Assembly (NCBI GenBank): GCA_051955535.1
Contig: JBQCGP010000024.1
Span: 35,257 to 99,256, forward strand
DNA from: 13-2-20CM-68-14 sp051955535
GTDB lineage: Bacteria; Actinomycetota; Thermoleophilia; Gaiellales; Gaiellaceae
DNA length: 64,000 bases
Direction: 5' to 3'
Made by a program: the position numbers and the translations under genes. The notes under the pieces were generated by a model. That model had not been told where the DNA came from. It searched no databases and saw only the letters and a program-made list of their open reading frames with translations. Of the stretch, positions 56,801 through 62,955 are shown piece after piece; within the stretch, counting starts at the first letter, position 1, and each line of letters starts with the position of its first letter.

Positions 56801-56899
56801 CCGGTTGAAGACGTCTTCGTCCTCCCACCACTGCAGAATCTCCTCCTCGAGTCGAGGATGGTCGGGAACCGACGGCAGCGGTGCGAAGACCTTCTCCAT
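53831..56899 (-). CDS. ileS: Isoleucyl-tRNA synthetase, divergent subtype with altered HIGH and KMSKS
   Basis: Charges tRNA-Ile. 1022 residues with the full IleRS layout: catalytic core, CP1 editing domain (VVWTTTPWTLPANVAAAVNPDAQY, about 227-250), zinc sites (CPRCG, CWRC, CDCG, CAKCG), and the anticodon domain. The HIGH motif reads GVHTAWGRTLKD (H61-T-A-W) and the KMSKS loop near residue 608 reads REMHASWGN, so the usual lysines are missing. This fits a subtype I recall from Chloroflexota and Thermoleophilia, where MHxSWGN is normal. ATG 56899 follows TAGAAT by 6 nt. Divergent from trxA. Confidence 0.9.
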   Translation of the reverse strand: MEKVFAPLPSVPDHPRLEEEILQWWEDEDVFNRLREQNRGNDRWSFTDGPVTANRFSLGVHTAWGRTLKDVFQRYKALRGFDQRYQNGFDCQGLWIEVGVERQLGLNSKREIEEYGLEEFAAKCRDVVVSSSEALTRGSQRLGQWMDWGNDYFTFSDTNIEYIWKFLRLVHERGWLYLGHRSTEWCPRCGTSISAHELTGSYVERADPSLFVRLPLLDRPGESLVVWTTTPWTLPANVAAAVNPDAQYARRLNGEWVAAPRYPDEDFDERLKGSELVGWRYEGPFDDLGPGASVEHRVIPWDEVSLDEGTGIVHIAPGAGTEDFELSRIHDLPVLMPVDESGRFYDDYGWLHGLSTTEAAEQIIGNLEEKGRLVEAGLYEHRYPECWRCHTPLIFRIADDWFISVEEIRAPMREANDTVEWVPEYFGKRMDDWLVNMSDWNISRRRYYGLPLPFYPCDCGELNVIGSKEELRERALEGFEQLQELRRPWIDRVPIACAKCGKRVERILEVGDVWLDAGIVPFSTLGWENPKYVPEGYATGAAQGLTKADLPDHAYWEQWFPADWVSEMREQIRLWFYSQLFMSVALVGRTPYNRVLAYEKMLDETGREMHASWGNTIEAEDAFARMGADVMRWQYCAQPPSQNLLFGFGPANEIKRKLLTLWNSVKFLVDYANVERWRPDYADLAEPPSFERTLDRWLVARTHAFVAEATQAYEETMTVNVIRAFETFVDDVSNWYIRRSRRRFWNGEAEALRVLWFALVQGLRAVAPVIPFLTEWLWQRVVAGVAEGAPASVHLAGWPDVGDADESLLREVAETRRVVELGRQARSQSGIQLRQPLRRLVVEGVLLDGEHVAEVREELRVKDVELAPVEATELRVKPNLPVLGPKLGKELGAVRAALEAGDFEELDGGRFRAAGHELGPDEVLVERAGKEGWAVASGDGLTVALDTAIDPELELERLVLDLIHQINSMRKQQGLELTDRIRITLPASQRELLRHEDWIKQETLAVEIEVDGPIAEPQIAKA

Positions 56900-56905
56900 C
56901 CTTCG

Positions 56906-56911
56906 ATTCTA
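56906..56911 (-). promoter_or_regulatory. -10 hexamer TAGAAT, leaderless start of ileS
   Basis: TAGAAT on the minus strand ends 6 nt before ATG 56899. It is a near-consensus -10. No T-box is present. Confidence 0.6.
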
Positions 56912-56960
56912 GGTTCGGGGAACAACGACCTAGCGGCAGGCGTTTCAGTCAGGGACTACC

Positions 56961-56970
56961 AAGGAAAGGA
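56961..56970 (+). promoter_or_regulatory. Ribosome-binding site of trxA
   Basis: AAGGAAAGGA ends 10 nt before ATG 56981, so trxA has a normal leader, unlike its divergent neighbour ileS. Confidence 0.6.
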
Positions 56971-56980
56971 ACACCTGGAA

Positions 56981-57310
56981 ATGAGTACTGCAGTCACCGA
57001 GTCGAGCTTCGAACAGGAAGTCCTCCAGAGCGACAAGGCGGTCATCGTCGACTTCTGGGCCGAGTGGTGTGGCCCTTGCCACGCCGTCTCGCCCGTACTC
57101 GACAAGATCGCCGAGGAGCGCGAGAGCGACGTGAAGCTCGTCAAGGTCAACATCGACGAGGAGCCGTCGCTCGCTCAGCGGTACGGGATCGTCTCGATCC
57201 CGACCATCATCCTCTTCCGTGGCGGCGAGCCTGCTGCCGCAGCGATCGGCGCCCAGCCGAAGGGCGCGATCGAGAGGTCTCTGGGCCTGGCCGAGAACGG
57301 GGCGGGCTAG
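56981..57310 (+). CDS. trxA: Thioredoxin
   Basis: Cytoplasmic dithiol reductant of 109 residues. FWAEWCGPCHAVSPVL holds the active-site C30-G-P-C33, followed by VKVNIDEEPSLAQRYGIVSIPTIILF with the conserved cis-Pro (IPT). Length and motifs are those of typical thioredoxin. A likely electron donor for a one-Sec peroxiredoxin in the same genome, but this is only a biological guess. ATG 56981. Confidence 0.96.
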   Translation: MSTAVTESSFEQEVLQSDKAVIVDFWAEWCGPCHAVSPVLDKIAEERESDVKLVKVNIDEEPSLAQRYGIVSIPTIILFRGGEPAAAAIGAQPKGAIERSLGLAENGAG

Positions 57311-57313
57311 GCC

Positions 57314-57838
57314 CTAAGCCCCTTCGGCCGCTTCCTTCTCCGGCTTCGGGGCAGGAGACGCGGCACGCGTGGCGGGCTCGGTGACGAGGTTGAGCACGCG
57401 CATGCCGTGCACGAAGACGACCGCGCCTCCGAGCCAGCCGCCGAGCGTCAACGCCGCGTAGCCGAGCAGCGTCACCACGTACGGCCCTGCGTCGACCGCG
57501 CCGTGCTTGTAGCCGCTGTGGCCGATCAGCGCTGCGATCAGGAATAGGATCGTCGCGGTCACCATGGCGAGCAGGTGGGACGTGGCGGTTCGCCAGAGCG
57601 GGGTGCCCCACTCGATCGTGAGCCATTCGGCGAAGCCGCTCAGCGCCGTGGGCACGGTGAGGATGAGCCCGACGATCAGCGCGAGCCACCAGCCAGCCGC
57701 TGCGCCTTTCTCGGCCACGCCGACGATGCTCAGAAAGCCCAGCACCGTCGCGGCCGTGTAGGTGCCGATCGTGGCGTCCGTCAGAGGCGGGTGGAGCGGA
57801 TGTCCCGGGAGCCCGCGAATCAGGTAGCTCAGCTTCAC
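57314..57838 (-). CDS. DUF2231-family membrane protein
   Basis: A 174-residue membrane protein with four helices. IRGLPGHPLHPPLTDATIGTYTAATVLGF at the N-terminus carries the conserved HPLHP histidines of DUF2231, which may bind haem or a metal. GHSGYKHG in a loop adds further histidines. The C-terminal tail (PATRAASPAPKPEKEAAEGA) is soluble and Pro/Ala-rich. It starts with GTG 57838 and is convergent with trxA with 3 nt between the stops. Confidence 0.88.
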   Translation of the reverse strand: MKLSYLIRGLPGHPLHPPLTDATIGTYTAATVLGFLSIVGVAEKGAAAGWWLALIVGLILTVPTALSGFAEWLTIEWGTPLWRTATSHLLAMVTATILFLIAALIGHSGYKHGAVDAGPYVVTLLGYAALTLGGWLGGAVVFVHGMRVLNLVTEPATRAASPAPKPEKEAAEGA

Positions 57839-57883
57839 CGCGCGGGGAAGTACCCGCGCGCCGGTCTGTTAATCCCGGCGGAT

Positions 57884-58030
57884 CTAGCTCTTGGCGTTCT
57901 CGAGGTACGACAGGAAAGCAGCGTGCTTGGCGAGATACGCCTCAAGCTCTGCGATTCCGACGCCGGCCCAGTCCTCCAGCCAGCTGTCCTCGAGGTCCGC
58001 TTCGATCCTGTGAAGACCGCGATCACTCAT
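57884..58030 (-). CDS. Small acidic hypothetical protein (48 residues)
   Basis: ATG 58030 opens 48 codons ending at 57884; an in-frame ATG at 58039 would add three residues. The product is helical and acidic, with LEDSWLEDWAGVGIAELEAYLAKHAAFLSYLEN, and the repeated aromatic/acidic pattern suggests a real, conserved small protein. Not recognised. It lies between the DUF2231 gene (same strand) and the divergent lipid kinase gene. Confidence 0.6.
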   Translation of the reverse strand: MSDRGLHRIEADLEDSWLEDWAGVGIAELEAYLAKHAAFLSYLENAKS

Positions 58031-58102
58031 AGGGCACATGATCGGTCGGAGCCGCCCCCACTCGCATGAGCCAAACGGCCTAACTTGCCCGCCCGAAAGG
58101 CC

Positions 58103-58108
58103 TATGCT
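58103..58108 (+). promoter_or_regulatory. -10 hexamer TATGCT, leaderless start of the lipid kinase gene
   Basis: TATGCT ends 9 nt before TTG 58118, which selects that codon over the TTG at 58085. Confidence 0.5.
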
Positions 58109-58117
58109 CGCGCGGTT

Positions 58118-58918
58118 TTGGGCGGGCTTCTGCTGATCAACCCCCGATCGGGCCGGGGAAGGCCGACCGCCGAAGAATTGGCTGCTGCGGCGGACAAACG
58201 AGGCGTCGTGGCGCACGTGCTCGGCGACGACGAAGACCCAGCCGCAGTTGCCGCAGACGCCGCGACCGACGCCGAAGCGCTCGGAATCGCGGGCGGCGAC
58301 GGCTCGCTGGCGGCGGTCGCCGAGGTCGCGATCGAACGCGATCTGCCGTTCGTCTGCGTTCCCTTAGGGACTCGCAATCACTTCGCCCGCGATCTGGGTC
58401 TCGACCGCCGCGATCCGGTGGCGGCGCTCGATGCATTCGCCGGCGAGGAGCGCCGGGTCGACGTCGGCCGCGCCGGTGAGCGCTTGTTCCTGAACAACGT
58501 CTCGATCGGCTCCTACGCGTCGCTCGTGCACGGCCGCGAGGTCCACCGACGCAGGCGGGAGTCGCTCGCGACCGCCCGCGCGTTGCTGCGGACGCTGCAC
58601 CAACCACATCGGCTGCGGCTTCGCGTCGACGGAGAGACACTCGCTGTGCGCGTCGTTCTCGTCGCCAACAATTCGTACGAGCTCAAGCTGTTCGAGCTGG
58701 GGGCTCGAAACAACCTGACCGGGGGGCGGCTCCATCTCTACTCGGCGTCCGGACTGCTGCCGACCGATTGGCAAGAGCGGATCGGCGAGCGGTTCGAAGT
58801 CGCCGGGAACGGGACGCTCCGCGCGGCGATCGACGGCGAGCCGGTCGAGCTGGAGACGCCGCTTGTCTGCCGCGTCGAGCCCGCGGCCCTACGCGTGCTC
58901 GTCCCGCCAGGCCGCTAG
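58118..58918 (+). CDS. Diacylglycerol/sphingosine kinase-like lipid kinase (DagK_cat family)
   Basis: A 266-residue ATP-dependent lipid kinase. LLINPRSGRGRP at the N-terminus, LGIAGGDGSLAAVAEVAIE (GGDG nucleotide motif) and VPLGTRNHFARDLGLDRRDPVAAL are the catalytic-domain signatures. The C-terminal lobe contains FLNNVSIGSYASLVHGRE and AAIDGEPVELETPL. The usual glycine-rich GGDGT reads GGDGS. The lipid substrate is unknown. The 3' end overlaps the convergent Nudix gene by 30 nt. Confidence 0.9.
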   Translation: MGGLLLINPRSGRGRPTAEELAAAADKRGVVAHVLGDDEDPAAVAADAATDAEALGIAGGDGSLAAVAEVAIERDLPFVCVPLGTRNHFARDLGLDRRDPVAALDAFAGEERRVDVGRAGERLFLNNVSIGSYASLVHGREVHRRRRESLATARALLRTLHQPHRLRLRVDGETLAVRVVLVANNSYELKLFELGARNNLTGGRLHLYSASGLLPTDWQERIGERFEVAGNGTLRAAIDGEPVELETPLVCRVEPAALRVLVPPGR

Positions 58919-59401
58919 GACGAGCGGGACGTTCTCGAAGGCGAGCTCGTCGCGGCCCGGCAGGCTGTCGCGGTCGAACCAGTGGAGCTCCGAGACGTCG
59001 TCGGCGGGCTCTGGATCGCCGCCCACGATTCGCGCCGTCCAGTACAGGTTGAGCGTCGCCTCAGCCGTCGAGTCGCCGCCGTAGCGATCCATCCAGATCC
59101 CCAGGAACCGCTGCGGCTCGACGTCGAGCCCGGTTTCCTCCTTCAGCTCGCGCCGGAGCCCGTCGACGGGGTCCTCGCCCTCCTCGAGGAAGCCGCCAGG
59201 GACGTCCCAGCGTCCCTGGAACGGCTCCGCCGCCCGCCGGGCGAGCAGGACGCGTCCGTCCTCGACGCACAGCGCGCCGGCTGTCGGCTTCGAGCTCGCG
59301 TAGACGACGAAGCCGCACGCCGGACACGTCAGCCGCGCCGCGCCACCCGCGAGCTCGCTCCGGCAGCGCGGGCAAAAGGTCCATCCTTCGAGCTCGCCCA
59401 T
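58889..59401 (-). CDS. Nudix hydrolase with N-terminal zinc ribbon
   Basis: A 170-residue Nudix enzyme. The N-terminal zinc ribbon has FCPRCRSEL and LTCPACGFV (C10, C13, C26, C29). The Nudix box, GGFLEEGEDPVDGLRRELKEETGL, is split here as GGFLEEGEDPVDGL plus RRELKEETGL and is intact. ARRAAEPFQGRWDVPG precedes it. Members of this ribbon-Nudix group hydrolyse NADH or ADP-ribose-type substrates; the exact one is unknown. It starts at ATG 59401, divergent from the cNBD gene. Confidence 0.92.
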   Translation of the reverse strand: MGELEGWTFCPRCRSELAGGAARLTCPACGFVVYASSKPTAGALCVEDGRVLLARRAAEPFQGRWDVPGGFLEEGEDPVDGLRRELKEETGLDVEPQRFLGIWMDRYGGDSTAEATLNLYWTARIVGGDPEPADDVSELHWFDRDSLPGRDELAFENVPLVLAAWRDEHA

Positions 59402-59419
59402 CTGATGTAGGTGTATACC

Positions 59420-59450
59420 GGCCGCGCAGCGGCCTGTCCGCGAAGCGGAC
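59420..59450. repeat. Tandem 15-bp palindromes in a divergent promoter region
   Basis: GGCCGC-GCA-GCGGCC (59420-59434) and GTCCGC-GAA-GCGGAC (59436-59450) are perfect palindromes of the same xCCGCGnAGCGGx form at a 16-bp period. They lie between the divergent Nudix and cNBD genes and could be an operator or a mobile palindromic repeat. Confidence 0.7.
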
Positions 59451-59487
59451 CAGTGGAGGGGTTCGGGGGAACGGGAGGTTCACCCGA

Positions 59488-59493
59488 TAGGGT
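59488..59493 (+). promoter_or_regulatory. -10-like TAGGGT, leaderless start of the cNBD gene
   Basis: TAGGGT ends 9 nt before ATG 59503; the tandem palindromes lie just upstream, where an activator or repressor could bind. Confidence 0.5.
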
Positions 59494-59502
59494 GGCCAAG
59501 AG

Positions 59503-59877
59503 ATGAGCCCGCGCTTCCAGCCTGCCGGCATCACCGAGCTGCAGCGCGTCGGCCTGCTCGCGACCCTTCCGGGCCAGACGCTCGCACAGCTTGCGGAGCG
59601 GATGCGTCGTGAGCCGATCCCCGCCGGCCATGCGGTGGTCGACGAGGGCGACGAGGGCGAACGCTTCTACGTCGTCCTGACCGGGATGTTCGCGGTTACC
59701 CAGGCGTCGCTCGGGCCGCGGCGCGTATTGCGGCCCGGTGACTACTTCGGAGAAGTTGCGCTTGCGATGGAGATCCCGCGAACGGCGTCGGTCCGCGCGC
59801 TGACGCCCTCGACGGTCGCCAGCTGCGACCGCGAGACGTTCGACGAGTTGATCCGCCCCTTGTTCGCGGAGGACTGA
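59503..59877 (+). CDS. Single-domain cyclic-nucleotide-binding protein
   Basis: A 124-residue cNBD protein without a DNA-binding or catalytic domain. The beta-roll shows IPAGHAVVDEGDEGERFYVVLTGMFAVT, LRPGDYFGEVALAMEIPRTASVRA (phosphate-binding cassette region FGEVAL...RTASV) and a last helix DRETFDELIRP. The ligand may be cAMP or another nucleotide. It probably acts as a regulatory subunit for an unlinked protein. ATG 59503. Confidence 0.88.
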   Translation: MSPRFQPAGITELQRVGLLATLPGQTLAQLAERMRREPIPAGHAVVDEGDEGERFYVVLTGMFAVTQASLGPRRVLRPGDYFGEVALAMEIPRTASVRALTPSTVASCDRETFDELIRPLFAED

Positions 59878-59883
59878 CTGCGC

Positions 59884-61965
59884 TCAGCGAAGGATGCCGG
59901 TGTGCCCAAGCGAATAGCGGCCGGGCTGCGGCCAGACACAGACGCCGTGGGGGCCGTAACCGACGTCGATTCGCGCGAGCACGCGTCCATTCCTGGTGCT
60001 GATCGCCAATACCTGGGCGTTGTAGCGTGACGACAGCCACAGCACGCTTCCGTCGGCCGAGACGCCACCCATGTCGGGGCTGCCGCCCACGTCCCACTTC
60101 GTGACGAGCTTTCTCGTCGCGAAGTCGAGCACCGAGATGGTGCCCTCGGTTCTGTTCGTTATGTAGAGCAACCTCGCGTTACGGCTCGGGTAGAGACCGT
60201 GTGCGCCGGCGCCGGTATGGATGAACCCGAGCACGTGGCGTCCTGTCCGGTCGATCTCCCAGACGCCGTTGGATGCCATGTCCGCGACGTAGAAAATCTT
60301 CCCGTCCGGAGAAAGCTTGACGTCCTGAGGCATCGCGTTGGCACGGGGGAGGTGAAGGACGCCGACGACTTTCTCACGCCGGATGTCGACCTTGATCATT
60401 TGCGCCGAGAACTCGCAACTGGCAAGCAGGAACGTGCCGTCAGCGGAGAAGTCCATGTGGTCCACGCCTAGGCATGGGACGACCAGCGCCCGGTGGAGCT
60501 TCATCGTGTGGGCGTAGCGGAAGTCGAGCCGGTGCTCCCGCTCTGCGACGACGATCGCGAAGCGGCCCGAAGGCGTGAAATACAGGTTGTATGGGTCGCT
60601 GACCGGGACCGGCGCGCCTTTCGGGCGGCCGGTGATTGGGCTCACCGGCGTGAGGCTGTTGCCGACATCGTTGTCGACCCAGAGCGTCTTCAGGTCGTAC
60701 GAAGGGGTTACATGCTGGGGGAGAAGGCCGACCGGGTAGTGGGCGACGATCTTGAACGTGCGTTGGTTGATCACGTCGACTGTGTTGCTCGCGCTGTTTG
60801 GCACGTAGACGCGTGGAGGCGCGTTTCGGACGACCGGGCTGAGCGCGTTGGCACCGTCGTGTGCGTAAACGTTGACAGCGCCAGGGTTTCTGCGGCGCAC
60901 GGCCCTGCTTCTCGCCCGTACCGCGACGGGTTTCGCGGCCGCAAGTGTCGCCAGCTCCGCGACGGGCGCACTGCTGCGGCCGCCTGCGACGATGACACCG
61001 TGGCCGACAGCGGTGACAGCGGCGTCGGAGACGGCTTGCGGCAGACTGCCGGCGAGGCGAATCGAGCCCTGCCGCGGGTCGATCGCCAGGATCCTGGCGA
61101 TCGGAGTGTTCGGCGCCGCCGAGCGGCCCCCGATCAAGAGCACGCGATCGCCGAGCGCCGCCGCGGCAGCGTGTGTCGTAGGCGCCGGGAGGCTCCCGAG
61201 CCGGCGCACATTGCGGGAAGCCGGATCGAAGACATAGATCGCACGGCTCGCGGTCCCGTTGGGGAGTGATCCTCCCGCGATCACTACCTTGCCCCCCGCA
61301 GCGGCGACCCCCGCATAGCGCACCGGAACCGGTAGCCGTGCCACGACATGGGCGTTCCCACCTGGGCGCCAGGCGACGATCGTGTTTAGCCATTCTGTCC
61401 CGGTGTACCCGCCGACGACGTACGCCTCATCGCCCACCGCGGCAGCGGCTTGGTCGCTGCTCGGGGCCGGCATTGTCCCGACTCGCACGACGGCCCCGGT
61501 GCTCGGGTCGACCCGCAGGATTTGATCGAGCTGGCGGACGCCGTCCCCGCCGCCGAACTCGTAGGCAAAGCGCCCGACACCTACCGCGGCACCGTCGTGG
61601 AAGACGGTCGGAAGTCGACCGATCGTCCGCTCATGGCCTCGCACGATCGTGCGGATATCCGCGGTCGAGACATCTGCGGCGTTGAGGCCTCCGAGAAGGA
61701 GAACCTTGCCGCCGACCGCTGCCATTGCCGCGTCTTGGAGTGGGGCGGAAAGCGACCCAGCCGAGCGCGCGCGGATCCGGAGCGGCCGGTTCGGCTGGGC
61801 GACGCCTCGGCTGTCCTTGCCTGTGGCCGCCGTTTGAACGGACCCCTCGTCGCCGTGGTCGCGGTCCGCCGCCCAAACAGCAGCCGCGCTGGCTCCGGCG
61901 CCGATCAGGAGAGCGGCGATGGCGATGCGGAGCCATGCCGCAAGTCGCCGCTTCCGGTCCACCAC
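59884..61965 (-). CDS. Membrane-anchored double beta-propeller (Kelch plus YVTN)
   Basis: A 693-residue surface protein. Residues 13-33 form a membrane anchor or uncleaved signal (IAIAALLIGAGASAAAVWAAD). Residues about 75-360 form a Kelch-type propeller with repeats such as MAAVGGKVLLLGGLNAADVST, AAAVGDEAYVVGGYTGTEWLN and AAALGDRVLLIGGRS. Residues about 385-693 form a YVTN-type propeller (VYVPNSASNTVDVINQRTFKIV, LWVDNDVGNSLTPVSP, LLYITNRTEGTISVLD). Function and ligand are unknown. GTG 61965. It is followed upstream on the same strand by a beta-lactamase-fold gene 21 nt away. Confidence 0.86.
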   Translation of the reverse strand: MVDRKRRLAAWLRIAIAALLIGAGASAAAVWAADRDHGDEGSVQTAATGKDSRGVAQPNRPLRIRARSAGSLSAPLQDAAMAAVGGKVLLLGGLNAADVSTADIRTIVRGHERTIGRLPTVFHDGAAVGVGRFAYEFGGGDGVRQLDQILRVDPSTGAVVRVGTMPAPSSDQAAAAVGDEAYVVGGYTGTEWLNTIVAWRPGGNAHVVARLPVPVRYAGVAAAGGKVVIAGGSLPNGTASRAIYVFDPASRNVRRLGSLPAPTTHAAAAALGDRVLLIGGRSAAPNTPIARILAIDPRQGSIRLAGSLPQAVSDAAVTAVGHGVIVAGGRSSAPVAELATLAAAKPVAVRARSRAVRRRNPGAVNVYAHDGANALSPVVRNAPPRVYVPNSASNTVDVINQRTFKIVAHYPVGLLPQHVTPSYDLKTLWVDNDVGNSLTPVSPITGRPKGAPVPVSDPYNLYFTPSGRFAIVVAEREHRLDFRYAHTMKLHRALVVPCLGVDHMDFSADGTFLLASCEFSAQMIKVDIRREKVVGVLHLPRANAMPQDVKLSPDGKIFYVADMASNGVWEIDRTGRHVLGFIHTGAGAHGLYPSRNARLLYITNRTEGTISVLDFATRKLVTKWDVGGSPDMGGVSADGSVLWLSSRYNAQVLAISTRNGRVLARIDVGYGPHGVCVWPQPGRYSLGHTGILR

Positions 61966-61986
61966 CGCCCCAGGATGCCTGAGCGG

Positions 61987-62808
61987 CTAGACGGCTGCGC
62001 CGGTGCCGGCACCTTCGAGCACGGCATCGGCAAGGCGCGGCCAAGCGTCCTTGGCCCAGTCGCCGAACCTGGTGTCCGTCAGACAGGCGCATGCGATCTC
62101 CGCCTTCGGATCGACCCAGAGGAAGCTGCCGCTCTGGCCGAAGTGGCCGAAGGTGGCCGGCGAGTTCCGGCTGCCTGTCCAGTGTGGGCACTTCTCGTCT
62201 CGGAGCTCGAAGCCGAGCCCCCAGTCGTTCGGGTCCATGCGCCCGAACCCGGGCAGGACGCCCGCGAGGCCGGGGAACGCGACGGCGGTCGCCTCGGCGA
62301 GCGTCTCGGGAGCGATCAACGTCGGTCGTAGGAGCTCGCGGCCGAGCGAAAGTAGGTCGTCGAGCGTTCCGGAGATTCCCGAGGCCGGCGAACCTTCAAG
62401 CGAGGCGGCCATCCGGAGAGGCGCGAGCACGGCTTCCTGCAGGTAGTCGGCGAAGGGCATCTCCGCCTGCGCCGCGACATGCTCGGCCAGGGCCTCGAAG
62501 CCCGCGTTCGAGTAGATCCGCCTGGCACCGGGCTTTGCAATCGGGATCTCGCCCTCGGGCGGCAACCCGGAGGCATGCGCCAGAAGGTGGCGGAAGGTCG
62601 ATCCCGGTGGGCCGGCCGCCTCGTCGAGGTCGACCACGCCTTCCTCGGCCGCGACGAGTGCCGCCAGGGCGGTGACGAGCTTCGTCACCGAGGCCCACGG
62701 TAGCGACGCCGTCGCGTCACCCCGACGGGCAATCGTTCCGTCTGCCGACGTGACGCCGAGCGCCGCCCGGCGGACGGGCCACGCCTCGACCTGCCGCAGC
62801 GCTTCCAC
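61987..62808 (-). CDS. Beta-lactamase-fold serine hydrolase
   Basis: A 273-residue class C/esterase-type member of the beta-lactamase family. S40-V-T-K43 in WASVTKLVTAL is the nucleophile motif and Y98-S-N100 in RRIYSNAGFEALAEHV is the second. HFGQSGS near the end replaces the usual KTG/HTG. There is no signal peptide, so a cytoplasmic esterase or peptidase is more likely than an antibiotic-degrading enzyme. GTG 62808. The substrate is unknown. Confidence 0.88.
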   Translation of the reverse strand: MEALRQVEAWPVRRAALGVTSADGTIARRGDATASLPWASVTKLVTALAALVAAEEGVVDLDEAAGPPGSTFRHLLAHASGLPPEGEIPIAKPGARRIYSNAGFEALAEHVAAQAEMPFADYLQEAVLAPLRMAASLEGSPASGISGTLDDLLSLGRELLRPTLIAPETLAEATAVAFPGLAGVLPGFGRMDPNDWGLGFELRDEKCPHWTGSRNSPATFGHFGQSGSFLWVDPKAEIACACLTDTRFGDWAKDAWPRLADAVLEGAGTGAAV

Positions 62809-62910
62809 GCGCGGCGATGTTAGTGAGGTCTAGTGACCGTCGAACGAGCTGCCGCGTGCCACAGTCGCAGTCTCCTTCCGGTTTGCGAGGGGCGATTTTG
62901 GGACGGCGCC

Positions 62911-62949
62911 CTGAACGAGCGCTGAACTACCGCTGAAACACGGAATACT
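62911..62949 (+). promoter_or_regulatory. Triple 11-bp direct repeat and -10 region of the YbdK gene
   Basis: CTGAAC (62911), CTGAAC (62922) and CTGAAA (62933) are spaced exactly 11 bp apart. The last repeat ends just before AATACT (62944-62949), which stands 6 nt before ATG 62956. Read on the minus strand the core is GTTCAG, similar to 11-bp PHO-box type repeats bound by PhoB/PhoP-type regulators. Confidence 0.6.
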
Positions 62950-62955
62950 TGTCGC

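Noticed and set aside
56900..56980. T-box leader for ileS
   Set aside because: The TAGAAT hexamer is 6 nt from the ileS ATG, leaving no leader on the minus strand.
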